In this document: positions 1-7,180 of the stretch, in pieces
Layout: every line of letters begins with the position of its first letter
Numbering within the stretch: the first letter of the stretch is position 1
Assembly (NCBI GenBank): GCA_040905475.1
Contig: JBBDRM010000068.1
Location: 1-35,688 of the forward strand
Length of the DNA stretch: 35,688 bases
DNA from: Actinomycetota bacterium
Lineage (GTDB): Bacteria > Actinomycetota > AC-67
Direction: 5' to 3'
The notes under the pieces: model-generated
Told to the model about the DNA's origin: nothing
The model's database searches: none
What the model saw: the letters and a program-made list of their open reading frames with translations, nothing else
Program-made: the position numbers and the translations under genes

Positions 1-292
1 TCACGAGGATGTCGATCGAGCCGAAGTTCTTCACGGCGTCGGCGATGATCCCCTCGGCCTGGTCCCACTTCGACACGTCGCCGTAGTTGGCGACGGCCCC
101 ACCGCCCCCGGCCTCGATCTCCTTCACCACCTGGGTGGCCGGGTCGGTGTCGCTTCCGCGGCCGTTCACGTCGACGCCGGCGTCGTTGATGACCACCTTG
201 GCGCCCTCCTTCGCCAGCTCCAGCGCGATCCCGCGACCGATCCCGCGGCCCGACCCCGTGACGACGGCGACCTTTCCATCGAGAAGACCCAT
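1..292 (-). CDS. SDR-family oxidoreductase, N-terminal part (runs off the left edge)
   Basis: About 97 N-terminal residues of a classical short-chain dehydrogenase/reductase, an NAD(P)-dependent alcohol/ketone oxidoreductase. The Rossmann glycine motif TGSGRGIG follows KVAVVTG near residues 9-19, then an acidic-strand end (VVIND) and the DVS element around residue 73. The catalytic Tyr-x3-Lys lies beyond the window. The start is ATG at 292, preceded on the minus strand by AGGAGG (about 301-306). The residues after VVIND, with a glycine-rich insertion before the ATQVVKEIEAGGG helix, resemble multifunctional-enzyme-type (hydroxyacyl-CoA/HSD17B4-like) SDRs, but that is inference from a fragment. 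It is divergent from the HDO gene at 377, so the two share an 84-base promoter region. Family is certain; substrate is unknown. Confidence 0.9.
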   Translation of the reverse strand, partial: MGLLDGKVAVVTGSGRGIGRGIALELAKEGAKVVINDAGVDVNGRGSDTDPATQVVKEIEAGGGGAVANYGDVSKWDQAEGIIADAVKNFGSIDILV

Positions 293-321
293 GTGCGCTT
301 CCTCCTGTTGGGGTTGGAGCG

Positions 322-351
322 ACGCTAGCAACGAGCGAGCGTGACGTGCAA
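322..351 (-). promoter_or_regulatory. Predicted sigma-70-type promoter of the SDR gene
   Basis: On the minus strand TTGCAC (351-346) and TAGCGT (327-322) are separated by 18 bases, and the likely transcript start lies a few bases further on, giving a leader of roughly 20-25 bases that includes the AGGAGG ribosome site. This is a motif reading only. A plus-strand promoter for the gene at 377 is not clear; TGCAAT (348-353) is the best -10-like hexamer. Confidence 0.4.
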
Positions 352-376
352 TCATCGGTTGACCAAGGAGGTTCCG

Positions 377-1066
377 ATGACTCTCGACGCCGAGCGGGTG
401 CACAAGGAGCTCACCGAGGTCATGAACTCGGTGTGGTTCGAAGGGGGGCGGCCGTTCCTGGAGGACTTCGCCGACGGCAAGGTCCCCAAGGACAAGCTCG
501 CCCGTTTCGCGCCGTCGTACTGCTTCCAGGTCGACAACTTCAAGCGCTGCGTGGCCGCGGTCTACGCGCAGGCCGAGCCGCGCGACGTGCGGGAGCTCTT
601 GCTGGAGAACCTGTGGGAGGAGCACGGCGAGGGGTTGCCCGAGCGTGATCACGCCGAGCTGGTCGCGCGTTTCGGACGGGCGCTGGGCGCCGACATCGAT
701 AGTCCCTACGACCTCGAGCCGATCCCCGAGAGCCGGCAGTGGATCGACCGGATCCTCGCGATCTGCGCGAACGAGCACTTCGTCGTCGGTCTCGCCGCGC
801 TGGCTTACGGCATCGAGGCCCGGACACGGACGATGGCGTTCCTCGGCGCGCTGTACCGCGACAAGTACGGCTTGGCCGAGCAAGACCTCGAGTTCTTCTT
901 CATGCATCTCGAGGCCGACGAGGAGCACGCCGGCCGCGCGATCGAGCTGGTCGGGCGCTACTGCACCACTGAGGAGCTGCTCGAGCGCTCGAAGTGGGCG
1001 GTGGGCGAGGTGCTTGACGCGACCCGGGTCGTCGCGGAGGGGATGGAGCGCATCTGCAGTGGGTGA
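377..1066 (+). CDS. Heme-oxygenase-like diiron oxidase/oxygenase (HDO; TenA/PqqC/CADD-like)
   Basis: A 229-residue all-helical protein of the heme-oxygenase-like superfamily (iron-containing redox enzymes related to PqqC and CADD). The C-terminal metal motif H177-x3-D181-x2-H184 has the spacing of the CADD diiron site. E85-x6-H92 and E147 (in YGIEART) can supply the other ligands, so a di-metal oxygen-activating centre is likely; no TenA-type catalytic Cys is obvious. The start is ATG 377, because AAGGAGG lies just upstream (365-371); a longer reading from 341 would place the ribosome site inside the gene. The stop overlaps the GTG of the lipoate-ligase-like gene by 8 bases, indicating translational coupling. 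Substrate is unknown. HDO members catalyse N-oxidation, C-C cleavage or cofactor assembly, so any specific role here is speculation. Confidence 0.8.
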   Translation: MTLDAERVHKELTEVMNSVWFEGGRPFLEDFADGKVPKDKLARFAPSYCFQVDNFKRCVAAVYAQAEPRDVRELLLENLWEEHGEGLPERDHAELVARFGRALGADIDSPYDLEPIPESRQWIDRILAICANEHFVVGLAALAYGIEARTRTMAFLGALYRDKYGLAEQDLEFFFMHLEADEEHAGRAIELVGRYCTTEELLERSKWAVGEVLDATRVVAEGMERICSG

Positions 1067-2156
1067 TCGCTGGCGCTTCATCGACGTCGGAAAGACCGAG
1101 GCCCTCGCGGCCTACGGTCGCCTGCCCGCGATCGCGGCGTCGGTCGTCCAGGGCGGACCCGAAGTGCTCATGACGATGATCTGGGCGAAGGGCCATCTGA
1201 CGGTCGGCTGGTTCGACGATGTGGATTCGGCGATCGATCTCGACGCCGCGCGCGAGGTGGGGATCGACGTGTTCCGGCGCCCGATCTGGGGCGGCGGTAC
1301 CGCGTTCTACGACACCGAGGCGGTCGCGGTCTGGTCCTGGATCATGCGCGACGACCGGTTCCCGACCCTCGACGAAGCGTTGAACCATTTCCGGCCCGTG
1401 ATGGAGAAAGCGCTTTCCGATCTCGGGCTCGGCGAAGCGCATTTCGAGGGGTCCTCCGACATCCGTTGGCGTGACCGGAAGCTCGGTACGTGCATCACGC
1501 AGTCGGTGCTCGGCACCAAGGTGGTCGGCGGGTTCCTGAACCTGAAACGACCCGACCTCGAGATGTACCGGCGTGTCGCGCGCGTCCCGGAGGAGAAGTT
1601 CGCCGACAAAGTGATCAAGGACATCGTCGAGTACATCGTCACGCCGGACGACATCCGAGGCCGGTCCCTCTCCTACGAGGAACTTCGGGACGCGATCGCG
1701 ACGGCGACCCGCGAGGTCGCGGGACTCGAGCTCGATCCGTCGCCGTTCACGGCCGACGAGTCGGGGATCGTCCAGCAGTTCGTGGACTCGGTGACGTCGG
1801 AGGACTTCATCCGCCGGATCTCCTCCGGGCGCTTCCGTGCCGAGGCGCCGACGGGCACGAAGGTCGGTTTCGCGAACGTGAAAGGGAAGAAGCTCGTGCG
1901 TGCAGGCGTGGCACTCGACGATCGGGGGAGCATCGTGCGGGCGCTCGTCGCCGGCGACATGCACGTCTCGCCCCCGGAAGCGATCGACGGCGTCGCCGCG
2001 GCACTCGCCGGAGCCGACGTCGCCGACCGCGAAGAGCTTCTCCAGCGCGTCACGACCGTGTTCGCCGGGATCGAGCAGCCCGACGCCGCGGCGGGGATCA
2101 CGCCGAACGACATCGTCGAGGCCGTCCTGAAGGCCGCGAAGGAGGCGACCGCATGA
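1059..2156 (+). CDS. Lipoate-protein ligase A family protein with C-terminal accessory domain
   Basis: 365 residues of the BPL/LplA/LipB cofactor-transferase family. Around residues 73-85 the signature RRPIWGGGTAFYD matches the RR-x2-GGG-x3-H/YD lipoyl-AMP binding loop, and K141 in DRKLGTC sits where LplA places its catalytic lysine. Residues from about 270 (GFANVKGKKLVRAGVALDD) form the small domain that bacterial LplA enzymes carry at the C-terminus. The family adenylates lipoate and transfers it to lysines of E2 or GcvH proteins; octanoyl transfer is also possible. The GTG start at 1059 is inferred from the 8-base overlap with the HDO stop and an upstream GGAGGGGA. No lipoyl-domain substrate gene lies in the window, and neighbours are an HDO enzyme and an M20 hydrolase, so a role other than routine lipoylation is open. 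Confidence 0.8.
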   Translation: MGDRWRFIDVGKTEALAAYGRLPAIAASVVQGGPEVLMTMIWAKGHLTVGWFDDVDSAIDLDAAREVGIDVFRRPIWGGGTAFYDTEAVAVWSWIMRDDRFPTLDEALNHFRPVMEKALSDLGLGEAHFEGSSDIRWRDRKLGTCITQSVLGTKVVGGFLNLKRPDLEMYRRVARVPEEKFADKVIKDIVEYIVTPDDIRGRSLSYEELRDAIATATREVAGLELDPSPFTADESGIVQQFVDSVTSEDFIRRISSGRFRAEAPTGTKVGFANVKGKKLVRAGVALDDRGSIVRALVAGDMHVSPPEAIDGVAAALAGADVADREELLQRVTTVFAGIEQPDAAAGITPNDIVEAVLKAAKEATA

Positions 2157-3484
2157 GCGACCTCACGGCCGAAACCACCGAGCTCCTTCAGCAGATGATC
2201 CGCAACGGCTGCGTGAACGACGGGACGCCGGGTTCTGGGCAGGAGGTCCGAAACGCAGACGTGCTCGAGTCCTTCCTCGACGGCGCGGGCCTGGACATGC
2301 AGCGGTTCGAGGCCGTGTCGGGCCGCCCGAGCCTGGTGGCGCGCATGGAGGGCACCGAGCCGGATGCGCCGTCGCTGATGCTGATGGGACACACCGACGT
2401 CGTGCCGGTGAACCCAGACGGATGGACGCGGGATCCGTTCGGCGGCGAGCTCGTCGACGGCGAGGTGTGGGGGCGCGGGGCGGTCGACATGCTGAACCTA
2501 ACCGCGTCGATGGCGGTCGCGATTCGAGAGCTCGCCCACAGCGGCTTCAAACCCAAGGGAACGCTGATCTATCTCGCGGTTCCCGACGAGGAGGCCGCGG
2601 GAACGTACGGCGCCAAGTGGCTCGTCGACAACGAGCCCGACGCGGTGCGCTGCGACTACGTGCTCACCGAGATGGGCGGCTTCCGCTTCGCCGGTCAAGG
2701 CACGCCGAAGGTTCCGGTCATGGTCGCCGAGAAGGGCACCTACTGGTGCAAGATCCGCGTGAAAGGAACGCCGGGGCATGCCTCGATGCCGTTCCGGACC
2801 GACAACGCGCTGGTGAAGGCGGCGGAGATCGTGCAGCGCCTCGCGTCCTTCCAGCCCGAGCCGGTCATCCACGAAACCTGGCGCCGGTTCGTCGAACAGA
2901 TGGGATTCCCCCCCGAGATGAAAGAGTCGCTGCTCGACCCGGCGAAGGTGCGAGCGGTTGCCGGCGAGCTGCCCGACCTCGGGATGGCGCGGATGATCCA
3001 CGCTTGCACGCACACGACCTTCGCACCGACCGTGCTCCACGGCGGCGTGAAGGGCAACGTGATCCCCGACTCGGTCGAGATGCAGGTCGACATCCGGACG
3101 CTTCCGGGGCAGACCGCGGAGGACGTGCACGCGATGCTCCGCGAGGCCCTCGGTGAGTACTACGACATGATCGAGATCGATCCGACCAGCGCGATGGAAG
3201 CGAGCGCATCGCCGGTGGATTCGCCTCTGTGGGACACGCTGACCAGTCACACGCGCCGGCTCTCGGGCGCCGAGACCGTGCCGTTCATCATCGTGGGCGC
3301 CACCGATGCTCGGTTCTTCCGGAAGGTCGGCGCGACCTGCTACGGCTACGGGCTGTTCAGTGAGCGGATCTCGTTCGGCCAGTTCGCCTCGATGTTCCAC
3401 GGCGACGACGAACGGGTCGACACCGAGTCGCTGGGCTTGACGACCGAGCTCTGGGGGTCGGTCGTGCACGACTTCCTGGGGTAG
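2153..3484 (+). CDS. M20-family metallohydrolase (ArgE/DapE/ACY1/CPG2 type)
   Basis: 443 residues of the M20 peptidase/amidohydrolase family, cytoplasmic two-zinc enzymes that cleave N-acyl amino acids, dipeptides or related amides. The zinc-site residues are visible in order: H80-x-D82 in GHTDVVPV, bridging D112 in GRGAVDM, general base and ligand E146-E147 in VPDEEAAG, a later Glu in LTEMGG, and His in SMFHGDDER near the C-terminus. The dimerisation lid domain with GTPGHASMP lies about residues 200-330. ATG 2153 overlaps the preceding TGA in an ATGA junction, so expression is coupled to the lipoate-ligase-like gene. The physiological amide is not deducible. Given its neighbour, cleavage of a lipoyl or acyl amide is conceivable but unsupported. 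Length and residues are normal for an active enzyme. Confidence 0.9.
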   Translation: MSDLTAETTELLQQMIRNGCVNDGTPGSGQEVRNADVLESFLDGAGLDMQRFEAVSGRPSLVARMEGTEPDAPSLMLMGHTDVVPVNPDGWTRDPFGGELVDGEVWGRGAVDMLNLTASMAVAIRELAHSGFKPKGTLIYLAVPDEEAAGTYGAKWLVDNEPDAVRCDYVLTEMGGFRFAGQGTPKVPVMVAEKGTYWCKIRVKGTPGHASMPFRTDNALVKAAEIVQRLASFQPEPVIHETWRRFVEQMGFPPEMKESLLDPAKVRAVAGELPDLGMARMIHACTHTTFAPTVLHGGVKGNVIPDSVEMQVDIRTLPGQTAEDVHAMLREALGEYYDMIEIDPTSAMEASASPVDSPLWDTLTSHTRRLSGAETVPFIIVGATDARFFRKVGATCYGYGLFSERISFGQFASMFHGDDERVDTESLGLTTELWGSVVHDFLG

Positions 3485-3486
3485 CG

Positions 3487-4401
3487 ATGCGCTTCGGCTT
3501 GCTCATCCCGCAGGAAGGGGCTCCCTTCAAGGCCGTCCTCGAGCACGCCCGGCTCGCCGACGTGCTCGGCTTCGACTCGGTGTGGGTCGAGGACCATCTC
3601 CGCGTGATCGCGGTGCCGCCGGGCAGCCCGGCCTACGAGGGGTGGACGACGCTCACCGGACTGCTCGCCGGAACCGAACGGATCAAAGCCGGGCCGCTCG
3701 TGCTCGCCGAGGGTTTCCGGAATCCGGCCTGGCTCGCGAACGCGGCTGCGACGCTCGACCACATGAGCGACGGCCGGCTGATCCTCGGGATCGGTGCCGG
3801 CGGCTACGAGGCCGAGTTCCACTCCTACGGGTACGAGTGGCTCGAGGCCGCGGACCGGGCCGAGCGGCTCGCCGAGGCGCTCGAGGTGATCACCGGGATG
3901 TGGGAGCGACGCCCGTTCCGGGGGCGCTGGTACCGAGCCGACGGCTCTGCGGACTGCCCCCAGCCCCTCCAGCAGCCGCGGCCACCGATCTGGATCGGCG
4001 GGCGCGGGAACTCGCTGTTGCGCGTTGCCGCGCGCTTCGCCGACTCGTGGAACGCTCCGCTGCTCACCCCCGAGGAGGTCGCCGAACGCGCCGAGACGCT
4101 GCGCGGGTACTGCGAGGCCGAAGGCCGCCCGATGCCGGAGATCTCGTATTACGGGCCCGTGTGGGTCGACACCGACGAGGAGCGCATGGCCCGGCGGCTC
4201 GAGCGTGCGCACGCGAGCGAGAACCGCAACGTCCGCCTCTACGCGCGGGTGGCGATCAGCGGCACGCCCGAGCAAGCCGTCGCTCGCCTCCGCGAGTACG
4301 AGAAGATCGGAGTCACCCACTTCGTGTGCCACTTCGGACGCGCCGACGTGACCTCGGGGACCGAGGCGTTCGCGAAGACGATCCTCCCCGCCTTCCGGTA
4401 G
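3487..4401 (+). CDS. LLM-class (luciferase-like) oxidoreductase, probably F420-dependent
   Basis: 304 residues of the bacterial luciferase-like TIM-barrel family. The N-terminus MRFGLLIPQ, the SVWVEDHL strand, the TERIKAGPLV segment and DHMSDGRLILGIGAGG near residues 90-105 are characteristic; the last is the cofactor phosphate-binding region of F420-dependent family members. The family includes F420-dependent dehydrogenases and reductases and FMNH2 monooxygenases. In an actinobacterial context without a flavin reductase gene alongside, F420 is the better guess. ATG 3487 starts two bases after the M20 stop, so this is the last gene of the HDO operon. A 6-bp stem-loop follows the stop (4413-4429). 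Substrate is unknown; with HDO and M20 enzymes it may act in breakdown or tailoring of a nitrogen-containing compound, which is inference. Confidence 0.88.
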   Translation: MRFGLLIPQEGAPFKAVLEHARLADVLGFDSVWVEDHLRVIAVPPGSPAYEGWTTLTGLLAGTERIKAGPLVLAEGFRNPAWLANAAATLDHMSDGRLILGIGAGGYEAEFHSYGYEWLEAADRAERLAEALEVITGMWERRPFRGRWYRADGSADCPQPLQQPRPPIWIGGRGNSLLRVAARFADSWNAPLLTPEEVAERAETLRGYCEAEGRPMPEISYYGPVWVDTDEERMARRLERAHASENRNVRLYARVAISGTPEQAVARLREYEKIGVTHFVCHFGRADVTSGTEAFAKTILPAFR

Positions 4402-4412
4402 TCGAACGGTGG

Positions 4413-4429
4413 TCCCGGCCCGACCGGGA
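4413..4429 (+). terminator. Possible terminator stem-loop after the HDO operon
   Basis: TCCCGG (4413-4418), a 5-base loop and CCGGGA (4424-4429) form a perfect 6-bp GC-rich stem, 11 bases after the LLM stop. There is no following T-run, as is common for high-GC actinobacteria. The -10 box of the next gene begins only 3 bases later. Confidence 0.35.
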
Positions 4430-4432
4430 GAC

Positions 4433-4438
4433 TATCCT
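4433..4438 (+). promoter_or_regulatory. -10 box of a predicted leaderless promoter (ClpX-type zinc finger gene)
   Basis: TATCCT ends 7 bases before the GTG start at 4446, the spacing expected if transcription begins at or next to the start codon. No Shine-Dalgarno sequence lies between them. No convincing -35 hexamer is seen. Confidence 0.5.
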
Positions 4439-4445
4439 CGGCCCT

Positions 4446-4625
4446 GTGGAAGGATCCGGCAGCCGACGCGCGCCCGGCGGGACGCCCAAAGGGCCCGCCG
4501 GCGGGCGACCGCGATGCTCGTTCTGCGGGCGCAAGCCCAAAGAAGTGCAGTGGATCTACGGCGGCTCGATGGTGGCCATCTGTGACGGCTGCACCCAGCG
4601 CTCACTCGACGAGATGTTGGCCTGA
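4446..4625 (+). CDS. Stand-alone ClpX-type C4 zinc-finger protein
   Basis: A 59-residue protein with a Gly/Pro/Arg-rich N-terminal 22 residues followed by CSFCGRKPKEV and, 17 residues after the first pair, CDGC. This is the four-cysteine zinc-binding fold at the N-terminus of ClpX, which recognises substrates and adaptors (CxxC, a conserved IYGG-like turn, then ICDGC). The AAA+ ATPase that follows in ClpX is absent. GTG 4446 is chosen because it has a -10 box at leaderless spacing and gives a compact protein. The stop overlaps the ATG of the hydrolase-cyclase by one base (TGATG), so the two are probably co-translated. A ClpP-independent adaptor or dimerisation module is possible; function is unknown, although similar small ClpX-finger proteins occur in actinobacteria. 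Confidence 0.7.
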   Translation: MEGSGSRRAPGGTPKGPAGGRPRCSFCGRKPKEVQWIYGGSMVAICDGCTQRSLDEMLA

Positions 4626-5953
4626 TGGCGATGCCCAAGACGCAGTACGCGAAGTCGGGCGACGTCTCGATCGCGTATCAGGTGGTCGGGGAGGGCCCGT
4701 TCGACCTCGTGATGGTCCCCGGCTTCGTGTCCCACGTCGAGATGGTCTGGGACATGCCCCTCGCGGCGCGCGTTCTCGAGCGGCTGGCGACGTTCTCGCG
4801 CCTGATCCTTTTCGACAAGCGCGGCACAGGGCTGTCCGATCCGGTGGTCGGCGCGCCGACGTTGGAAGAGCGGATGGACGACGTCCGTGCGGTGATGGAC
4901 GCTGCAGGATCCGAGCGTGCGGCGCTCCTCGGCGTCTCCGAAGGCGCCCCGATGTCCATCGTGTTCGGGGCGACCTATCCTCAGCGCACGACCGCCCTCG
5001 TCCTCTACGGGGGCATGGCCCGAACGACCGAAGCCGAGGACTACCCGTTCTCCGCGCCCGCCGACGCGCTGATGCAGTCCTCGATGGAGATGGCCGAGTA
5101 CATCGGCGAGGGCATCATGCTCGAGGTGATGGCGCCGACCATCGCCGACTTGCCCGGTGCACGCGACATGTTCATGCGCTTCCAGCGCTACGCCGCGACG
5201 CCCGCGATGATGGTTCAGATGTTCATGATGTTCCTCGACATCGACGTGCGCGCGATCCTGCCGACGCTTCACGTCCCGACACTCGTGCTGCACCGCCGGG
5301 GCGATCGCGCCGTGAACCGCCACGCGGCGAAGTGGATGGCAGACCGGATCGCCGGCGCGACGTACGTTGAGCTCCCGGGCATCGACCACATGCTCTTCGC
5401 GGGGGACGCGGACGCGCTCATCGACGAGGTCGAAGAGTTCCTCACCGGGGAGCGACGCGCGACGGAGATCGATCGCGTCCTCGCGACGGTGATGTTCACC
5501 GACATCGTCGGCTCGACCGAGAAGGCCTCGGCGCTCGGCGACACGCTGTGGCGCGAGGTGCTCGAGCGCCATCACACGCTCGTGACCCGCGAACTGGAAC
5601 GCTTCCGTGGTCGGGAAGTGAAGCAGCTCGGCGACGGCTTCCTCGCGACGTTCGACGGCCCGGCCCGAGCCATCCGGTGCGGGCTCGCGCTCGCGCAAGC
5701 CAGCCGGGAAGCCGGCCTCGAGATCCGGGTCGGCCTCCACACCGGCGAGGTCGAAGTGATGGGCGACGACGTGGGCGGCATCGCGGTGCACATCGCGGCG
5801 CGTGTCGGCGCCAAAGCGCAGACCGGCGAGGTTCTCGTGTCGAGCACCGTCAAGGACCTGGTGGCCGGGTCCGGTATCGCCTTCTCCGAGCGCGGCACAC
5901 ACACGCTCAAAGGCATCCCCGACGAGTGGCGCCTGTTCGCCGTCCAGACCTAG
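4625..5953 (+). CDS. Alpha/beta hydrolase fused to a class III adenylate/guanylate cyclase domain
   Basis: 442 residues in two parts. Residues 1-275 are an alpha/beta hydrolase: nucleophile S105 in GVSEG, D227 in HRRGDRAV and H255 in GIDHMLF form the predicted triad. Residues 283-442 are a class III cyclase homology domain: metal aspartates D293 (FTDIVGST) and D337 (LGDGF), purine-specifying pair K333 and D382, and transition-state R393. The usual Asn at position 389 (VNxAAR) is His here (VHIAAR). The arrangement is that of mycobacterial Rv1900c/LipJ. It would couple binding or hydrolysis of a small ester to cyclic-nucleotide production. No membrane segment is seen. The start overlaps the zinc-finger stop by one base. 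The domains are secure; whether the cyclase is fully active is uncertain because of the Asn-to-His change. Confidence 0.88.
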   Translation: MAMPKTQYAKSGDVSIAYQVVGEGPFDLVMVPGFVSHVEMVWDMPLAARVLERLATFSRLILFDKRGTGLSDPVVGAPTLEERMDDVRAVMDAAGSERAALLGVSEGAPMSIVFGATYPQRTTALVLYGGMARTTEAEDYPFSAPADALMQSSMEMAEYIGEGIMLEVMAPTIADLPGARDMFMRFQRYAATPAMMVQMFMMFLDIDVRAILPTLHVPTLVLHRRGDRAVNRHAAKWMADRIAGATYVELPGIDHMLFAGDADALIDEVEEFLTGERRATEIDRVLATVMFTDIVGSTEKASALGDTLWREVLERHHTLVTRELERFRGREVKQLGDGFLATFDGPARAIRCGLALAQASREAGLEIRVGLHTGEVEVMGDDVGGIAVHIAARVGAKAQTGEVLVSSTVKDLVAGSGIAFSERGTHTLKGIPDEWRLFAVQT

Positions 5954-5980
5954 AGGCCGGCTCTGGCGATTCCCGGCCTC
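5953..5980 (+). terminator. Possible terminator stem-loop after the cyclase gene
   Basis: GAGGCCGG (5953-5960) and CCGGCCTC (5973-5980) form a perfect 8-bp stem with a 12-base loop, starting at the last base of the stop codon. There is no T-run. The next -10 box follows after 6 bases. Confidence 0.45.
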
Positions 5981-5986
5981 ACGGGC

Positions 5987-5992
5987 TAGCGT
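5987..5992 (+). promoter_or_regulatory. -10 box of predicted leaderless promoter for the thiolase/HyuAB operon
   Basis: TAGCGT ends 9 bases before GTG 6002. No ribosome site is visible in between. A TTG at 5993 in the same frame would sit directly against the box and could not be transcribed from it, which favours GTG 6002. Confidence 0.4.
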
Positions 5993-6001
5993 TTGAGCAC
6001 C

Positions 6002-7180
6002 GTGACTGACGCCGCCGTCATCATCTCGGCCGTCCGTACCCCGATCGGAGAGGCCGGACGCTCGCTCGCGACCGTGCCGGCCTGGGACCTGGGGATCCTC
6101 GTCGCCGAGGAGGCGATCGTTCGTGCGGGCATCGACCCGGCGACCTTCGACGACGTGATCTTCGGCGAGACGATCGGCGGCGGCGGGAACATCGGTCGGT
6201 TCGTGGGCCTCGCGGCCGGCGTCCCGCAGGATGTCCCCGGCATGTCGGTGATCCGCGCATGCGCCACGGGCCTCGAGGCGGTCACGCAGGCCGCGACCGC
6301 GATCTGGGCCGGCATAGGCGAGGCGTTCCTGACCGGCGGCGCCGAGAGCATGAGCCAGCAGCCGTGGCTGATGAAGAAACCGTCGAGCGCGTACCCGCGC
6401 CGGCCTCCCGAGATCGTCGTCGCCCCGCCGTCTCACCCTCCGGCCATGGCGTCGCTGTCGGTCGGGATCAACGTGGGCGAGTCTTCGGCCGAGCGCTTCG
6501 GGATCACCCGCGAGGATCAGGATCGTTGGGCGCTGCGCTCGCACCAGCGCGCGGTTCGAGCGATCGACGCGTGCGTCTTCGAGCCGGAGATCGTGGCCGT
6601 TCCCGTGACCCAGCGGAGGGGCGAGCCACGGATCTTCGACACCGACGAACGGCCGCGCCGCGACACCTCGCTCGAGAAGCTCGCGGCGCTGCCCCCCGCC
6701 TACGTCGAGGCCGGAACCGTGACCGCCGGAAATTCCTCCGGCATCAACGACGGCGCAGCATCGCTGGTCGTGACGAGCGCGAAGTGCGCCGAGCAACTCG
6801 GCCTCACGCCGCGCGCCGTGATCCGCGGATGGGCTTCGGCGGGCGTCGACCCGGCCTACACGGGAACCGGCCCGATCGAGGCCGTTCCCAAAGCTTTGAA
6901 GAGAGCGGGCATCGCGATCGACGATCTCGACGTCATCGAGATCAACGAAGCGTTCGCCGCCCAGACCATCGCGTGCGTGCGCGAGCTCGGGTTGAACCCA
7001 GAAAAGGTCAACCCCAACGGCGGAGCTATCGCGCTCGGTCATCCGGTCGGCGCGACCGGCGCGCGGCTCCTCGTGAGCCTGCTGCACGAGCTCGAGCGGA
7101 CCGGCGGCCGGTACGGCTGCGCCACCATGTGCGCCGGCGGCGGCCTGGGCTCGGCGGCGATCATCGAGAGGGTCGGATGA
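6002..7180 (+). CDS. Acetyl-CoA C-acyltransferase (thiolase)
   Basis: 392 residues, full-length thiolase. It cleaves 3-oxoacyl-CoA with CoA or runs the reverse condensation. Nucleophile C87 lies in [16 protein letters not shown] and [16 protein letters not shown] carry the catalytic Asn and His, and the second Cys is in MCAGGGLG near residue 380. All catalytic elements are canonical. GTG 6002 is preferred over TTG 5993 because of the leaderless-type promoter spacing; either changes only three residues. The stop overlaps the aldehyde dehydrogenase ATG (ATGA). As first gene of an operon with ALDH, HyuA, HyuB and a second thiolase, it probably takes part in degradation of a 3-oxoacyl-CoA intermediate. 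Chain-length preference cannot be read from sequence. Confidence 0.92.
   Translation: MTDAAVIISAVRTPIGEAGRSLATVPAWDLGILVAEEAIVRAGIDPATFDDVIFGETIGGGGNIGRFVGLAAGVPQDVPGMSVIRACATGLEAVTQAATAIWAGIGEAFLTGGAESMSQQPWLMKKPSSAYPRRPPEIVVAPPSHPPAMASLSVGINVGESSAERFGITREDQDRWALRSHQRAVRAIDACVFEPEIVAVPVTQRRGEPRIFDTDERPRRDTSLEKLAALPPAYVEAGTVTAGNSSGINDGAASLVVTSAKCAEQLGLTPRAVIRGWASAGVDPAYTGTGPIEAVPKALKRAGIAIDDLDVIEINEAFAAQTIACVRELGLNPEKVNPNGGAIALGHPVGATGARLLVSLLHELERTGGRYGCATMCAGGGLGSAAIIERVG

Noticed and set aside
4556-7087. Long 843-residue minus-strand open frame across the cyclase and thiolase
   Set aside because: Its translation is Arg/His/Gly/Ala rich without domains and it covers two well-supported plus-strand genes; a high-GC shadow.
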